From: Accumulibacter appositus
GTDB taxonomy: Bacteria > Pseudomonadota > Gammaproteobacteria > Burkholderiales > Rhodocyclaceae
Length of the DNA: 64,000 bases
Assembly: GCF_035440685.1 (NCBI RefSeq)
Contig: NZ_DAORMW010000019.1
Direction: 5' to 3' (one strand)
Both the position numbers and the translations under genes were made by a program. The notes beneath the pieces were generated by a model that had not been told where the DNA came from, searched no databases, and was given only the letters and a program-made list of their open reading frames with translations. Of this stretch, positions 25,276 to 34,616 are shown piece after piece; positions within the stretch are counted from its first letter, which is position 1; each line of letters begins with the position of its first letter.

Positions 25276-26532
25276 TTACTCGCGCTCGTCGCCGCGCCGA
25301 CCGATATTGAGACCAAGCTGCCTCAGCTTTCGGTACAGGTGGGTGCGTTCGAGGCCCGTCTTCTCGGCCAAGCGCGTCATATTACCGCGTTCGCCAGCCA
25401 GATGATATTCGAAATACATTCGTTCGAAGGCTTCTCGGGCTTCCCGGAGCGGCTGATCGAGAAACAGCGCCGGCAGCGGCGCGGCGGCACCGCCCGAGTC
25501 GGTCTGCAGGATGCGCTCGACGTCTTCCGCGGCAATCTCCTCGTCGAGCGCCGAGAGCGCGAGGTTCTTCACGGTCGTCAACAGCTCCGCCCATTCGCCA
25601 TGCCAGTGGTGCAGACGCAGGGCATTACGCGCACCACTCGAGAACAGGCGTAAGGGCACTTCACCGCGCTCGGCGAGATGGGCGAGGAGCAGGGAGGCTA
25701 TCTCGGGAACGTCGTCGGCGTGGCCGGAAATCTGCGGTAGCGCCACCCAGACTTCGCCGAGACGATTGACCAGCAGCGGATCCCAACCGGCGTCGACCAG
25801 TGCCGGCAGCGAGCGACTGGAGGCGGCGACCATTTGCAGGTTGTGCCGTTCCAGGCGTTCGAGCGCGAAAACAAGATTCATCTGCTGCAGTTTGCCAAGC
25901 AGCGCCAGGTCGGCGATGAAGACCACCCCGCCACTGGCGTTGTGCAGCATCTCCTGGGTCAGCGGCGTACTCGCCGCCGAGAGATCCAGCCACGGTGTGC
26001 GGTGCGTCTGCAAGGTACGCGCGCAGATTTCCGCGATGCTGCCCGAGGCGCTTTTCAGCAGCAGGACCGAGGTCTTGGCGGCCGCCTGTTCGAGACGCCT
26101 CTTGAGGTCCTTGAGCAGCGGCGAGCGCGCGAAGGCGTCGAGGGTCAGCGGCTTCTTCTCGAGCACTGTTTCGTGCTTGAGCGCCTTCTTCACGGTCGCC
26201 AGCAACTTCTGCAGGGCGATCGGTTTCTCGAGGAAGTCGGTGGCGCCGATGCGCGTTGCCTCGACCGCCGAATCGATCGTTCCATGCCCGGACATCATCA
26301 CCACCGGCATGGTCAGCAAGCCGCTCGCCGCCCACTCCTTGAGTAGGGATATGCCATCGGTATCAGGCATCCAGATATCCAGGAGGACCAGATCGGGGCG
26401 CATGTCGGCGCGCACCTTGCGCGCCGCTGCGGCATTTTCGGCCAGGGAGATCGAGTGTCCCTCGTCGGCAAGAATCTCGGAAAGCAGCTCGCGAATGCCC
26501 ATTTCATCATCGACGATCAGTATTTGCGCCAT
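25276..26532 (-). CDS. ntrX: NtrX-like response regulator with degenerate AAA domain
   Basis: This protein of 418 residues has a receiver domain with D8/D9, phospho-acceptor D52 (VLLDIWMPDTDG) and FLEKPI. A central region is aligned with the sigma-54 activator AAA domain, and the C-terminus is a Fis-type helix-turn-helix (NMTRLAEKTGLERTHLYRKL). The central region lacks a Walker A (LLLKSASGSIAEI where GExGTGKE is expected) and the GAFTGA loop, so it probably cannot activate sigma-54 polymerase directly. The start ATG is one base from the ntrY stop. It is the partner of the NtrY kinase. Confidence 0.88.
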   Translation of the reverse strand: MAQILIVDDEMGIRELLSEILADEGHSISLAENAAAARKVRADMRPDLVLLDIWMPDTDGISLLKEWAASGLLTMPVVMMSGHGTIDSAVEATRIGATDFLEKPIALQKLLATVKKALKHETVLEKKPLTLDAFARSPLLKDLKRRLEQAAAKTSVLLLKSASGSIAEICARTLQTHRTPWLDLSAASTPLTQEMLHNASGGVVFIADLALLGKLQQMNLVFALERLERHNLQMVAASSRSLPALVDAGWDPLLVNRLGEVWVALPQISGHADDVPEIASLLLAHLAERGEVPLRLFSSGARNALRLHHWHGEWAELLTTVKNLALSALDEEIAAEDVERILQTDSGGAAAPLPALFLDQPLREAREAFERMYFEYHLAGERGNMTRLAEKTGLERTHLYRKLRQLGLNIGRRGDERE

Positions 26533-26533
26533 G

Positions 26534-28687
26534 TCAGGCCTCGGAGGAAAGTGTGTGCGAACGGTGGCTACTCGTCGACGAGGACGCCAGCGGCAGCGTA
26601 ATGCTGACCATTGCACCGACCGCCTGGCGATTGTTCACCTTGACGCGGCCGTGATGTTCGTCGACGATCTTCTTGACGATCGCCAGACCGAGGCCGGTAC
26701 CCCGCGCCTTGGTCGTTACGTAGGGCTCCAGGACGCGGGCCATGACTTCAGGCGAGAACCCCGGCCCACGATCGCTGACCACCATCTCGGCCATGTTGTC
26801 CAGCTGCAGGGTGCTGATCGTGATCCGCGGTGAGTCGGCCATTTCCTGCGCGTCCTCGGCGTTGCGCAGGAGATTGTGAATGACTTGCCGTAGCTGTGTG
26901 GCGTCACCCCAGACGGGCGGTAGATCGCCGGCGAGCTTGAGCTTGATCGCTGCCCGCGAGGTTTCATAAAGGCCGAGCACTTCGCTGATCAGCGCGTTGA
27001 GGTCCAGAGCGGCCAGCTCGGGGGCGGGCAGGCGCGCGTAATCGCTGAAATCATTGACCATCCGCTTCATCGCCTCGACCTGTCTGATGATGGTCTGCGT
27101 CGAGCGGTCGAGCATGTCGGCGTCGGCGCCACTGAGCCGGTCAGCCAGCTTCATCTGCAAGCGTTCGGCCGAGAGCTGGATTGGTGTCAGCGGATTCTTG
27201 ATTTCGTGCGCCAGTCGGCGCGCGACTTCGCCCCAGGCAGCACTTCGCTGCGCGGCGATCAGCCGCGTCACATCGTCGAAAACCACCACGTAGCCGCCCA
27301 GGGATTCGCTCGGCAGCTTGGTACCGCGCAGCAGCAGGATCTGCGGCAGGCTGCCAAGCGCATCGAGCTCTATCTGCTCCTGCCATTCGTTGCTGTCGTG
27401 TTCGGCAAAGGCGTCGAGAATGGCCTCGCCGAGCTTCTTCTGGCGCGGCCAATCGCTGGCTGCGCTACCGAGCAGCGCGCCAAAATCATCGGCCAGGATG
27501 GTTAGCGCCCCCTCATTGACGGTGCGCAACACGAAGCGCGCATCGAAGACCAGCACGCCAGCGGAGAGGTTGGCGAGAATGGACTCCAGATAGGCACGCG
27601 CTGCTTCCAGCTCGGCACGCTGACGTTCATTGTCACGACGTGCTTCGTCCAGCTGGCTGGTCATCTGTTTGAACGAGCGCGTCAGCACGCCCAGCTCGTC
27701 GCTGCTGTACACCTCCTGGCGAGGGGTGTAATCGCCAGCAGTCACTGCCTGCGTCCCCTCGGCAAGAATCGACAGCGGCGCCGACAGGCGACGCGCCAGG
27801 ACGAAGGCCAGCGCTATCGCGGTGAACAACGCCAGGAGCACGGTCAGCGTCAGCGTCATGGCGTAGATGCGCGTCAAGCCCTCACGGCCCAGCGACAGCT
27901 CCTGATAGTCTGCATAGACCGTCTGTACGCTGTCGGCGTTGAGTGCCAGGGCAGCCGGCACCGGGTCGCTCAACTGCAGAATGCGCGTCTCGCCTCCGAG
28001 ACCCGGCGGCGTCACCGCGACGAGAACGCGCAAGGACAGATCTTTTCCGCCCTCGCTTTCGAGAAGCGCGACGCGGCGTTCGCTGAGCACCCGGCGCAAC
28101 TCTTTGTCTGCCGGCTGTTTTGGTATCAGCGTCGCCAGTTCGCCGGTGGCGGTGGCCAGCAATTCGCCATTGGTCGCAAATAGTGCCGCCGATTGCAGGC
28201 CATACTGCTCGCGCAAGCGATTGAGATCGAGGCGACGCTGCGTTTCAGAACGTTCACCGAGTTCCAGGGCCATCGTCTGGGCTTTGGCCGCGAGATCCTC
28301 AAGCAGCGAATCAAGTGCGCTACGGCCAAGATTCAGGCCCGCCTCAAGCGCCTTCTCGACGCGAACGTCGAACCAGGTTTCGATACTCTTGGTGACGAAC
28401 TGTACCGACACCGCATAGATCAGGACACCCGGCAGGACGGCCATCAGGCCAAACATCAACATCAGGCGCAGCTTGAGTCGGGAACCGAATACCTTGGCCT
28501 GGTGTTCTCCCCACAGCGAGCGCAACTGCCAGCTGATCAGTGCCAGCAACGACAAGGCGACGATGGCATTCAATCCCAACAGCCACGCGTAGTTGCTGGC
28601 AAAGAGTGCGGTGTTGGCGCTCGCCGAGGCCAACAGGAAAAGCAGGATGGCGCCGAACGAGGCGGCGGCGACGATCAGTATTTTCAT
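26534..28687 (-). CDS. ntrY: NtrY-like membrane sensor histidine kinase
   Basis: This protein of 717 residues has N-terminal membrane segments (about 7-27, 35-55, 78-100 and one near 290), a HAMP linker (ARRLSAPLSILAEGTQAV), a PAS domain, a HisKA box with the phospho-acceptor His in ARRLAHEIKNPLTP, and an ATPase domain with SDRGPGFSPE and ARGTGLGLAIVKKIVDEHHG. It should phosphorylate the adjacent NtrX. NtrYX pairs are tied to nitrogen, respiration or envelope control in proteobacteria, and the signal here is not evident. The start overlaps the DUF4390 stop by four bases. Confidence 0.94.
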   Translation of the reverse strand: MKILIVAAASFGAILLFLLASASANTALFASNYAWLLGLNAIVALSLLALISWQLRSLWGEHQAKVFGSRLKLRLMLMFGLMAVLPGVLIYAVSVQFVTKSIETWFDVRVEKALEAGLNLGRSALDSLLEDLAAKAQTMALELGERSETQRRLDLNRLREQYGLQSAALFATNGELLATATGELATLIPKQPADKELRRVLSERRVALLESEGGKDLSLRVLVAVTPPGLGGETRILQLSDPVPAALALNADSVQTVYADYQELSLGREGLTRIYAMTLTLTVLLALFTAIALAFVLARRLSAPLSILAEGTQAVTAGDYTPRQEVYSSDELGVLTRSFKQMTSQLDEARRDNERQRAELEAARAYLESILANLSAGVLVFDARFVLRTVNEGALTILADDFGALLGSAASDWPRQKKLGEAILDAFAEHDSNEWQEQIELDALGSLPQILLLRGTKLPSESLGGYVVVFDDVTRLIAAQRSAAWGEVARRLAHEIKNPLTPIQLSAERLQMKLADRLSGADADMLDRSTQTIIRQVEAMKRMVNDFSDYARLPAPELAALDLNALISEVLGLYETSRAAIKLKLAGDLPPVWGDATQLRQVIHNLLRNAEDAQEMADSPRITISTLQLDNMAEMVVSDRGPGFSPEVMARVLEPYVTTKARGTGLGLAIVKKIVDEHHGRVKVNNRQAVGAMVSITLPLASSSTSSHRSHTLSSEA

Positions 28688-29355
28688 TTGCCGTCACCGC
28701 TCGTTGGCGCCACCGGCAGGTGCGCGGGAGGCGCCACCGGCACGATCTGGGTACCCGTCCCTCCGGGCTGCACCGAGTCGCCCGGAGTGAAGGTCCAGCG
28801 AGCCCACTCCGACGAAAGGTTCCAGTCCCGGTTGGCCAGCGCATTAACCTGAAAGGTCTTCGGCATCTGGCTCAGGTCGAGACGCATGCGCACCGCGGCA
28901 AGATAGGTTTGATCCGGCTGCACGAGGCTCTTGTCGAACACCTGCCAGTTGCGCAGGCGTGACAGGATGCGCACGGCTTCTTCCAGCGAGGCGAAGCTCT
29001 GATGCAGGGCGCCGCTGGACAAACGATATTGGCGGGTGAGGGCATGGTAGGAAAGCAGTAGCGACTGGCTGCGATTGGCAACTTGTTCGTCGAGCCAGTA
29101 CCAACGCGAGCGAGTAAGCTCGAAATCGATGACGAAGTACAGCCCGACGCCCCTGGCAACGGCGTCTTCGAGACGCGCATTCAGACTGACGCTGAAGTCG
29201 GCGGACAGGACATAGCCGTCATCACCGACCGAAAGCAGCGGATTGCGGGCGCTGATGTCTGCTGCGTGCAAGCCGGGTGAGGCGAACAGCAGCCACAGCC
29301 AGAAGAAAAACGCGCTAAGCCGCTTTCTGCAACAGGGCATAGAAGAATCCGTCAT
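28684..29355 (-). CDS. DUF4390 exported protein
   Basis: This protein of 223 residues has a signal peptide (FFFWLWLLFASPGLHA, ending near residue 31) and a beta-rich exported domain. DVLSADFSVSLNARLEDAVA-like and VGLYFVIDFELTRSRWYWLD segments are typical of DUF4390, which is regularly found between rsmB and ntrY in betaproteobacteria. It overlaps rsmB at its 5' end (41 bases) and ntrY at its 3' end (four bases), so all are translationally coupled. No function is established. Context suggests an envelope role connected to NtrY signalling. Confidence 0.87.
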   Translation of the reverse strand: MTDSSMPCCRKRLSAFFFWLWLLFASPGLHAADISARNPLLSVGDDGYVLSADFSVSLNARLEDAVARGVGLYFVIDFELTRSRWYWLDEQVANRSQSLLLSYHALTRQYRLSSGALHQSFASLEEAVRILSRLRNWQVFDKSLVQPDQTYLAAVRMRLDLSQMPKTFQVNALANRDWNLSSEWARWTFTPGDSVQPGGTGTQIVPVAPPAHLPVAPTSGDGK

Positions 29356-30691
29356 GTTCAGGCCGCGGCAGGAGTTCTTCTTCGCTCAGGCGCCGCGCGT
29401 CGGGCTGGCGAAAGACGAAGGCATCAATCTGCGCACGGTTCTCTTCCGGAAAAACAGAACAGGTGGCGTAGAGGAGCTTGCCGCCCGGCTTCAATAGCGG
29501 CCAGAGACGATCGAGAATCTCTGCCTGAATACGCACGAAGCCTCTGATGTCGCTTTCGCGGCGCAGGTATTTGATGTCCGGATGGCGACGAACGACGCCC
29601 GAGGCGGAGCAGGGCACGTCGGCCAGGATCGCGTCAAACGGCTGGCCATCCCACCATTGCTCGGTCGCACAACAGTCGGCGGGCCTGACCGTCGCCCGCA
29701 GGCCCAGTCGGCGCAGGTTGTCCTCGATGCGACGCGTACGAGCGCCGTCGATATCGATGGCCAGTAGATCGAGATCGGCCGTTTCAAGCAGGTGGGCGGT
29801 CTTGCCGCCCGGCGCCGCACAGGCGTCGAGCACGCGCTGGCCCGCCGTCGGCGTCAGCAGCGCGGCGGCGCGCTGTGCGCCGGCGTCCTGAATCGACACC
29901 AAGCCGTCGGCAAATCCCGGTAAGTCATCGACCGCCATCGGCTTGTCGAGGAGCAGGGCCTGTCCGCCAAGCAGGCGCGCGGACCATCCCGCCGCCTGCA
30001 GGCTTGCCAGGTAGTCGGCGACCGAAATCCGGCGCTGATTGACGCGCAGGGTCATCGGCGGCTGCTCGTTGCCAGCGGCGACGATTGCCGACCAGCGATC
30101 AGGATAAGCGCGACGCAGGCGGGCCAACCACCAGCGCGGGTGCTGCTGCGTTGCTTCATCGTCGTCGGCCATGGCTGCATGCAAGGCTTGACGCTGCCGC
30201 TGATAGTTACGCAGCACACCATTCACCAGGCCCTTGAATGCCCCACCGGCCAGCTCAGCGGCAGCCGCAACCGCCTGATCGACAACCATGTAAGCGGAAT
30301 CAGGACGCGTCTGCAAACGGTATAGGGCGGCCAGCAAGAGCGCTTCGGTTTCCGGATGGGGCAAGGCGCGCGTCAGCAAGCGCCCGAGGAGAAACTCGCC
30401 GCAGCCGTAGCGACGCAGGCTGCCGTAGGCCACATCCTGAGCAGCGGCGCGCGCTGCCGGCGGTTCGCCGCCAAGCGTGCTCAGCGCCTGTGTCAGGCTC
30501 TGCCCGGCGCGAACTGCGGCGACAACCCGCGCCGCCAGGAGGAGACTGAGGGCCAGGGAATCGGGGGCCAGCGCCGAAGAGGCCGACTCGCTACCGCGCC
30601 CGACCGCCGCCTGCGGCGCCTTTGCGGGCTTGCGTACGCGCACCGCACGCGCTGACGGAGATCGGGAGGGAGGTGAAGTCGACAAGGCCAA
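29315..30691 (-). CDS. rsmB: 16S rRNA m5C967 methyltransferase RsmB
   Basis: This protein of about 458 residues methylates C967 of 16S rRNA using SAM. An NusB-like RNA-binding domain (ARVVAAVRAGQSLTQAL onward) precedes the methyltransferase fold. Motifs are VLDACAAPGGKTAHLLE, the ILADVPCSASGVVRRHPD loop with one conserved Cys, and catalytic YATCSVFPEENRAQID. The N-terminal 40 residues are low-complexity. The frame opens with TTG 30689-30691, and the true start may be further in. It is the first gene of the rsmB-DUF4390-ntrY-ntrX-trkA-trkH run. Confidence 0.92.
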   Translation of the reverse strand: MALSTSPPSRSPSARAVRVRKPAKAPQAAVGRGSESASSALAPDSLALSLLLAARVVAAVRAGQSLTQALSTLGGEPPAARAAAQDVAYGSLRRYGCGEFLLGRLLTRALPHPETEALLLAALYRLQTRPDSAYMVVDQAVAAAAELAGGAFKGLVNGVLRNYQRQRQALHAAMADDDEATQQHPRWWLARLRRAYPDRWSAIVAAGNEQPPMTLRVNQRRISVADYLASLQAAGWSARLLGGQALLLDKPMAVDDLPGFADGLVSIQDAGAQRAAALLTPTAGQRVLDACAAPGGKTAHLLETADLDLLAIDIDGARTRRIEDNLRRLGLRATVRPADCCATEQWWDGQPFDAILADVPCSASGVVRRHPDIKYLRRESDIRGFVRIQAEILDRLWPLLKPGGKLLYATCSVFPEENRAQIDAFVFRQPDARRLSEEELLPRPEHDGFFYALLQKAA

Positions 30692-30775
30692 GGATGCTTC
30701 GCTTTAGAGTGTGCGCCGAGTTTAGCACGATGCCCGACGATGGCGGCCTGGTCGCCGTGGGGCGATAATGGCCCC

Positions 30776-31675
30776 ATGTCCGCACGCTCGCTAAAACCCT
30801 ACGTCTGGCTTTCGATCGCCGCAGCACTGGCGACGATTGCTCTCAAAGCCGTCGCCTGGTTGCTCACCGACTCGGTCGGTCTGCTCTCAGACGCGCTCGA
30901 GTCTGTGGTCAATCTGGCCGCTGCCTGCATGGCGCTGGCCATGCTGTCGATTGCCGAACGACCGGAAGATAAGGGGCACGGCTTTGGACACGGCAAGGCC
31001 GAGTACTTCTCAAGCGGCTTCGAAGGCCTGTTGATTGTTTTCGCCGCCATCGCCATTGCCGTGGCAGCCGGCGAGCGCCTGCTCAATCCACGGCCACTTG
31101 AAGCCGTCGGCGTCGGCCTCGCGGTGTCAGCAAGTGCCGCGCTGATCAATCTGCTCGTCGGGAGAGTCCTGCTGCTCGCCGGGCGGAGACATCGCTCGAT
31201 TACCCTGGAAGCCGATGCCCATCATCTGCTGAGCGATGTGTGGACCTCGCTCGGAGTCATCGTTGGCGTCGGCGCCGTGGCGCTGACCGGCTGGCTATGG
31301 TTGGATCCGATTCTCGCCTTGCTGGTCGCCAGCAACATCATCTGGACCGGCTGGCGACTGCTGCGCCGCTCGGCCAATGGACTCATGGACGCCAGCTTGC
31401 CGCCCGGAGAGCAGGCGCAAATTGTCAAGGTGCTCGAAAGCTATCGTTGCCAGGGCATCGACTACCATGCCCTGCGCAGCCGCGCGGCAGGTGCCCGCAG
31501 TTTCATTTCCTTGCACGTGCTCGTCCCGGGGGCATGGACCGTAAGCCGAGCGCATCAACTAGTCGAAGGCATTGAAAGCGAGCTGCGTCGGGAGCTGCCG
31601 CAGGCGACGGTGTTCATCCACATCGAACCGCTGGAGGACCCGGCCTCGCACCAGGACCTCGGTCTTGACCGCTAA
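30776..31675 (+). CDS. Cation diffusion facilitator (FieF-like)
   Basis: This inner-membrane divalent metal/proton antiporter of 299 residues has six membrane segments. Metal sites are seen in LLSDALESVVNLAAA and in HHLLSDVWTSLGVI, with the His-rich DKGHGFGHGKAEYF loop between. The C-terminal cytoplasmic metallochaperone-like domain carries VFIHIEP. The ATG at 30776 is used. The frame starts slightly earlier without family sequence. It is divergent from rsmB and followed by a secreted nuclease whose start overlaps its stop. Confidence 0.92.
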   Translation: MSARSLKPYVWLSIAAALATIALKAVAWLLTDSVGLLSDALESVVNLAAACMALAMLSIAERPEDKGHGFGHGKAEYFSSGFEGLLIVFAAIAIAVAAGERLLNPRPLEAVGVGLAVSASAALINLLVGRVLLLAGRRHRSITLEADAHHLLSDVWTSLGVIVGVGAVALTGWLWLDPILALLVASNIIWTGWRLLRRSANGLMDASLPPGEQAQIVKVLESYRCQGIDYHALRSRAAGARSFISLHVLVPGAWTVSRAHQLVEGIESELRRELPQATVFIHIEPLEDPASHQDLGLDR

Positions 31676-32651
31676 GCCCAGCGCCGGCGCTGCGCGGCAG
31701 CGCTTGCTGCTGCGACCGGCGTTCGTACCGACGACGCTACTCGGGCTGCTTCTGCTCGTCCCGTCACCGGCGATTGCCTGGAATGCGGCCGGGCATCGGA
31801 TCAGTGCCTTGATCGCCTGGGAAAGACTCGATGACCGCAGCAAGTCGGCCGTGGCTGGCTTGCTGCGCCAGCACCCCGACTTCGAACGCTGGCAGGCGCG
31901 TTCGCGAGACCCTGATCCGGATCGCGCCGCATTTCTCGAAGCCTCGACCTGGCCAGACGACATCCGCCGCGACCGGCGTTTCTACACCGCTGGACGTGCG
32001 CTGCCTACGCCGACGCTGCAGGGCTTCCCGGACATGGAACGGCGACTGGCCTGGCACTATGTCGATCGCCCTGTGCAGCCCGAGCGCAAGGGGCGCCGGT
32101 CGCCAGGAACACTGGACCTGCAATTGACCGCGCTACCGAAGCTCTTGTGCAACTCGAAAAGCAGCGACGCTGACCGGGCCTATGCGCTGCCCTGGCTGAT
32201 CCATCTGATCGGCGACGCGCATCAGCCTCTGCACGCAGCGAGCCGCGATCGGCCGAACGGCAATGATGACGGCGGCGGCAATGCGCAGCGTATCGTCAAC
32301 CCCTTCCAGCCAAGACATCCCTCCACCAATTTGCACAGCTATTGGGACGATCTCCCCGGAAAACCATGGCTACGTGGCAAGCATTTGGCGAGTACGGCCC
32401 GGGCGCTGACCATCCTCTATGCGCCGACTACGCCGCCGGGAGAGCCCGCACAATGGCTTGACGAAAGCTGGCAGCTGGCGCGCGATTCGGCGTATCCACC
32501 GGGTGAAGAGAGCGTGCTCACGATCAGCGCCGAGTTCCAGAGCGGCGCAGTAGAGATCGCCAGCCGGCGCCTTGTCGAAGCCGGCTACCGTCTGGCTGAC
32601 CAACTCCAACGCCTGTTTGGAAGAACGGGAGAGCGCCGATGTTCCACGTGA
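31665..32651 (+). CDS. Exported S1/P1-type zinc nuclease
   Basis: This protein of 328 residues has a signal peptide (FVPTTLLGLLLLVPSPAIA) and a mature N-terminal Trp (WNAAGHRI), which in this family ligates zinc. The other zinc ligands are visible in LAWHYVDRP, LIHLIGDAHQPLHAASRD, NGNDDGGGN and NLHSYWDDL. Such enzymes degrade single-stranded DNA/RNA and 3'-nucleotides and may recycle phosphate. I infer a TTG start at 31665, 11 bp inside the CDF gene with AGGA upstream, because no ATG lies between the CDF stop and the signal peptide. The last four codons form part of a parS-like palindrome. Confidence 0.85.
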   Translation: MTAKPSAGAARQRLLLRPAFVPTTLLGLLLLVPSPAIAWNAAGHRISALIAWERLDDRSKSAVAGLLRQHPDFERWQARSRDPDPDRAAFLEASTWPDDIRRDRRFYTAGRALPTPTLQGFPDMERRLAWHYVDRPVQPERKGRRSPGTLDLQLTALPKLLCNSKSSDADRAYALPWLIHLIGDAHQPLHAASRDRPNGNDDGGGNAQRIVNPFQPRHPSTNLHSYWDDLPGKPWLRGKHLASTARALTILYAPTTPPGEPAQWLDESWQLARDSAYPPGEESVLTISAEFQSGAVEIASRRLVEAGYRLADQLQRLFGRTGERRCST

Positions 32652-32656
32652 AACAC
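32641..32656. promoter_or_regulatory. parS-like centromere site 1
   Basis: TGTTCCACGTGAAACA differs by one base from the consensus ParB-binding site TGTTTCACGTGAAACA and belongs to the known variants. It overlaps the stop codon of the nuclease gene. It lies about 28 kb from dnaA, within the usual origin-proximal zone. Confidence 0.8.
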
Positions 32657-32708
32657 TGGCGCGCACGGTGCCGTTGGCGTCAGCGCCAAAGCGGCATGGC
32701 GACGCCGC

Positions 32709-33554
32709 TCAAGCGCGGGCCAGAGCACGCAGACGCGCGACGCGTTCCTCGGTCGCCGGGTGCGTACTGAACAGGCCCTTGATGCCGCCGCCGGAAAGCG
32801 GGTTCATGATCATCATCTGCGCCGTTTCGGGATGCGCCTCGGCAGGCACCATAGGAATACCGCGGGCGTAGGCGTCAATCTTGGTCAGGGCATCGGCCAG
32901 CGCGTTGGCATCACCCGAAATCTCCGCACCACCACGATCCGCCTCGAACTCGCGCGCCCGCGAGATAGCCATCTGAATCAAGGAAGCGGCCAGCGGCGCA
33001 AGCAGGGCGACCAGGATGCCGGCCACGGGATTCGAGCGGCCTTCCGAATCACGGCCACCAAAGAACATCGCGAAATTGGCCAGGGCCGAGATCGCGCCAG
33101 CCATGGTCGCCGAGATCGTCGAGATCAGGATATCGCGGTGCTGGACGTGCGCCAGTTCGTGCGCCATCACGCCGCGGATTTCACGTGCCGACAACAACTG
33201 CAGAATGCCGGTTGTCGCCGCCACCGCAGCGTTGTCTGGATTGCGCCCCGTGGCAAAGGCGTTCGGCTGCGCCTCGTCGATCAGATACACCTTAGGCATC
33301 GGCAGTCCCGCCCGTTGCGCGAGCTCGCGAACCATCCCGTAGAACTGCGGCGCCGAGGCCTCGTCCACCTCTCGCGCCTTGTACATCTTGAGCACCATTT
33401 TGTCCGAGTACCAATACGCGAAGACATTCATCGCACCGCCAAAGAGCAGCGCCAGCAGCATTCCTGTCTGACCACCGACCATTGCCCCGATGCCGCCGAA
33501 CAGCGCCACGATGGCAGCCATCAGAATCGACGTCTTAACCCAGTTACCGAGCAT
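32709..33554 (-). CDS. htpX: Membrane zinc metalloprotease HtpX
   Basis: This inner-membrane protease of 281 residues degrades misfolded membrane proteins. Membrane segments lie at about 7-27 and 29-49, with others near 155-175 and 180-200. The zinc motif HELAH is in GVMAHELAHVQHRDILI, and the third ligand is in REFEADRGGAEISGD. GGAGG lies upstream of the ATG. Family length is normal. It is transcribed towards the nuclease gene and lies downstream of fmt on the same strand. Confidence 0.95.
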   Translation of the reverse strand: MLGNWVKTSILMAAIVALFGGIGAMVGGQTGMLLALLFGGAMNVFAYWYSDKMVLKMYKAREVDEASAPQFYGMVRELAQRAGLPMPKVYLIDEAQPNAFATGRNPDNAAVAATTGILQLLSAREIRGVMAHELAHVQHRDILISTISATMAGAISALANFAMFFGGRDSEGRSNPVAGILVALLAPLAASLIQMAISRAREFEADRGGAEISGDANALADALTKIDAYARGIPMVPAEAHPETAQMMIMNPLSGGGIKGLFSTHPATEERVARLRALARA

Positions 33555-33686
33555 TTCCGAAACCTCCGAGAAAACAGCTGTGCACCACGATGGTGTGGCA
33601 AGCTAAATGATGCCGGCCAGCCCAGATTTCAAGCGCGCTGGCGCCGTGCAGTCTCGCAAAAGGACGCCCTTAATCCGGTCGGCCGT

Positions 33687-34616
33687 TCAAGTGACAGGTA
33701 AAGCGCACCGCGAACCCGCCGCGATAGGGGTCCCGACCAGGAACTGGGCCGCTGCCAGGCGCTTGCCGCCTGGCTTCTGAAGCTCGTCAAGGCGCAGAGC
33801 ACCTTCGCCACAGGCTACGACGATAGCGCTGCGCTCGGCAGCGAGAATCTCACCAGGCTGGCCATGGCCAGCGATCGCCGTAGCGCGCCACACCTTGAGC
33901 AGCGTGCCGTCGACCGCGCAGGAAGCACCGGGAAATGGGTTGAAGGCGCGAACGCAGCGGGCAAGCTGCGCGGCCGGCAGCCGCCAATCGAGCGCTGCTT
34001 CGGCCTTGTCGATCTTGGCAGCGTAGGTGACGCCGCCCTCGGCCTGGGCTTGTGGCGGCAGCGGCAGACCAGCCAGGGCATCGACGATCAAGCGGCCGCC
34101 GAGCAAGGCGAGGCGGTCGGTGAGCGTGGCCGCCGTATCCTCGGCAGCAATCGGCAGACTCTCGCAAAGCAGCAGCGGGCCGCTATCGAGGCCGGCCTCC
34201 ATCTGCATGATGGACACCCCGGTCACTGCGTCGCCAGCGAGTATCGCTCGCTGCACCGGAGCGGCGCCGCGCCAGCGCGGCAAGAGAGACGCATGGATAT
34301 TGATGCAGCCGAAGGTCGGCATGTCGAGAACGGTCTGCGGCAGAATCAGTCCATAGGCGGCGACGACCATCGCCTCGGCGCCAAGCGTACGTATATGCTC
34401 CTGCGCAGAAAAATCCTTCTTCAAGCTCGACGGCTGCAACACGGCGATCCCGGACGCCAAGGCGAGCTCCTTGACCGGCGAAGCACGCAACGCCATGCCG
34501 CGCCCCGAGGCGCGGTCAGGCTGCGTCAGCACCAGAGCCACCTCATGACCGGCGGCGATGATCGACTGCAGAGCCAGACTTGCGAAGTCCGGGGTACCGG
34601 CGAAAATTAGCCTCAC
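33687..34616 (-). CDS. fmt: Methionyl-tRNA formyltransferase
   Basis: This enzyme of 309 residues formylates initiator Met-tRNA. Its Rossmann-type N-domain has RLIFAGTPDFASLALQSI. The formyl-transfer loop is INIHASLLPRWRGAAPVQRA with conserved Asn/His, and DSGPLLL leads to the C-terminal OB-fold (RCVRAFNPFPGASC). The start overlaps the def stop by four bases, so deformylase and formyltransferase are translationally coupled, as in most bacteria. Confidence 0.96.
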   Translation of the reverse strand: MRLIFAGTPDFASLALQSIIAAGHEVALVLTQPDRASGRGMALRASPVKELALASGIAVLQPSSLKKDFSAQEHIRTLGAEAMVVAAYGLILPQTVLDMPTFGCINIHASLLPRWRGAAPVQRAILAGDAVTGVSIMQMEAGLDSGPLLLCESLPIAAEDTAATLTDRLALLGGRLIVDALAGLPLPPQAQAEGGVTYAAKIDKAEAALDWRLPAAQLARCVRAFNPFPGASCAVDGTLLKVWRATAIAGHGQPGEILAAERSAIVVACGEGALRLDELQKPGGKRLAAAQFLVGTPIAAGSRCALPVT

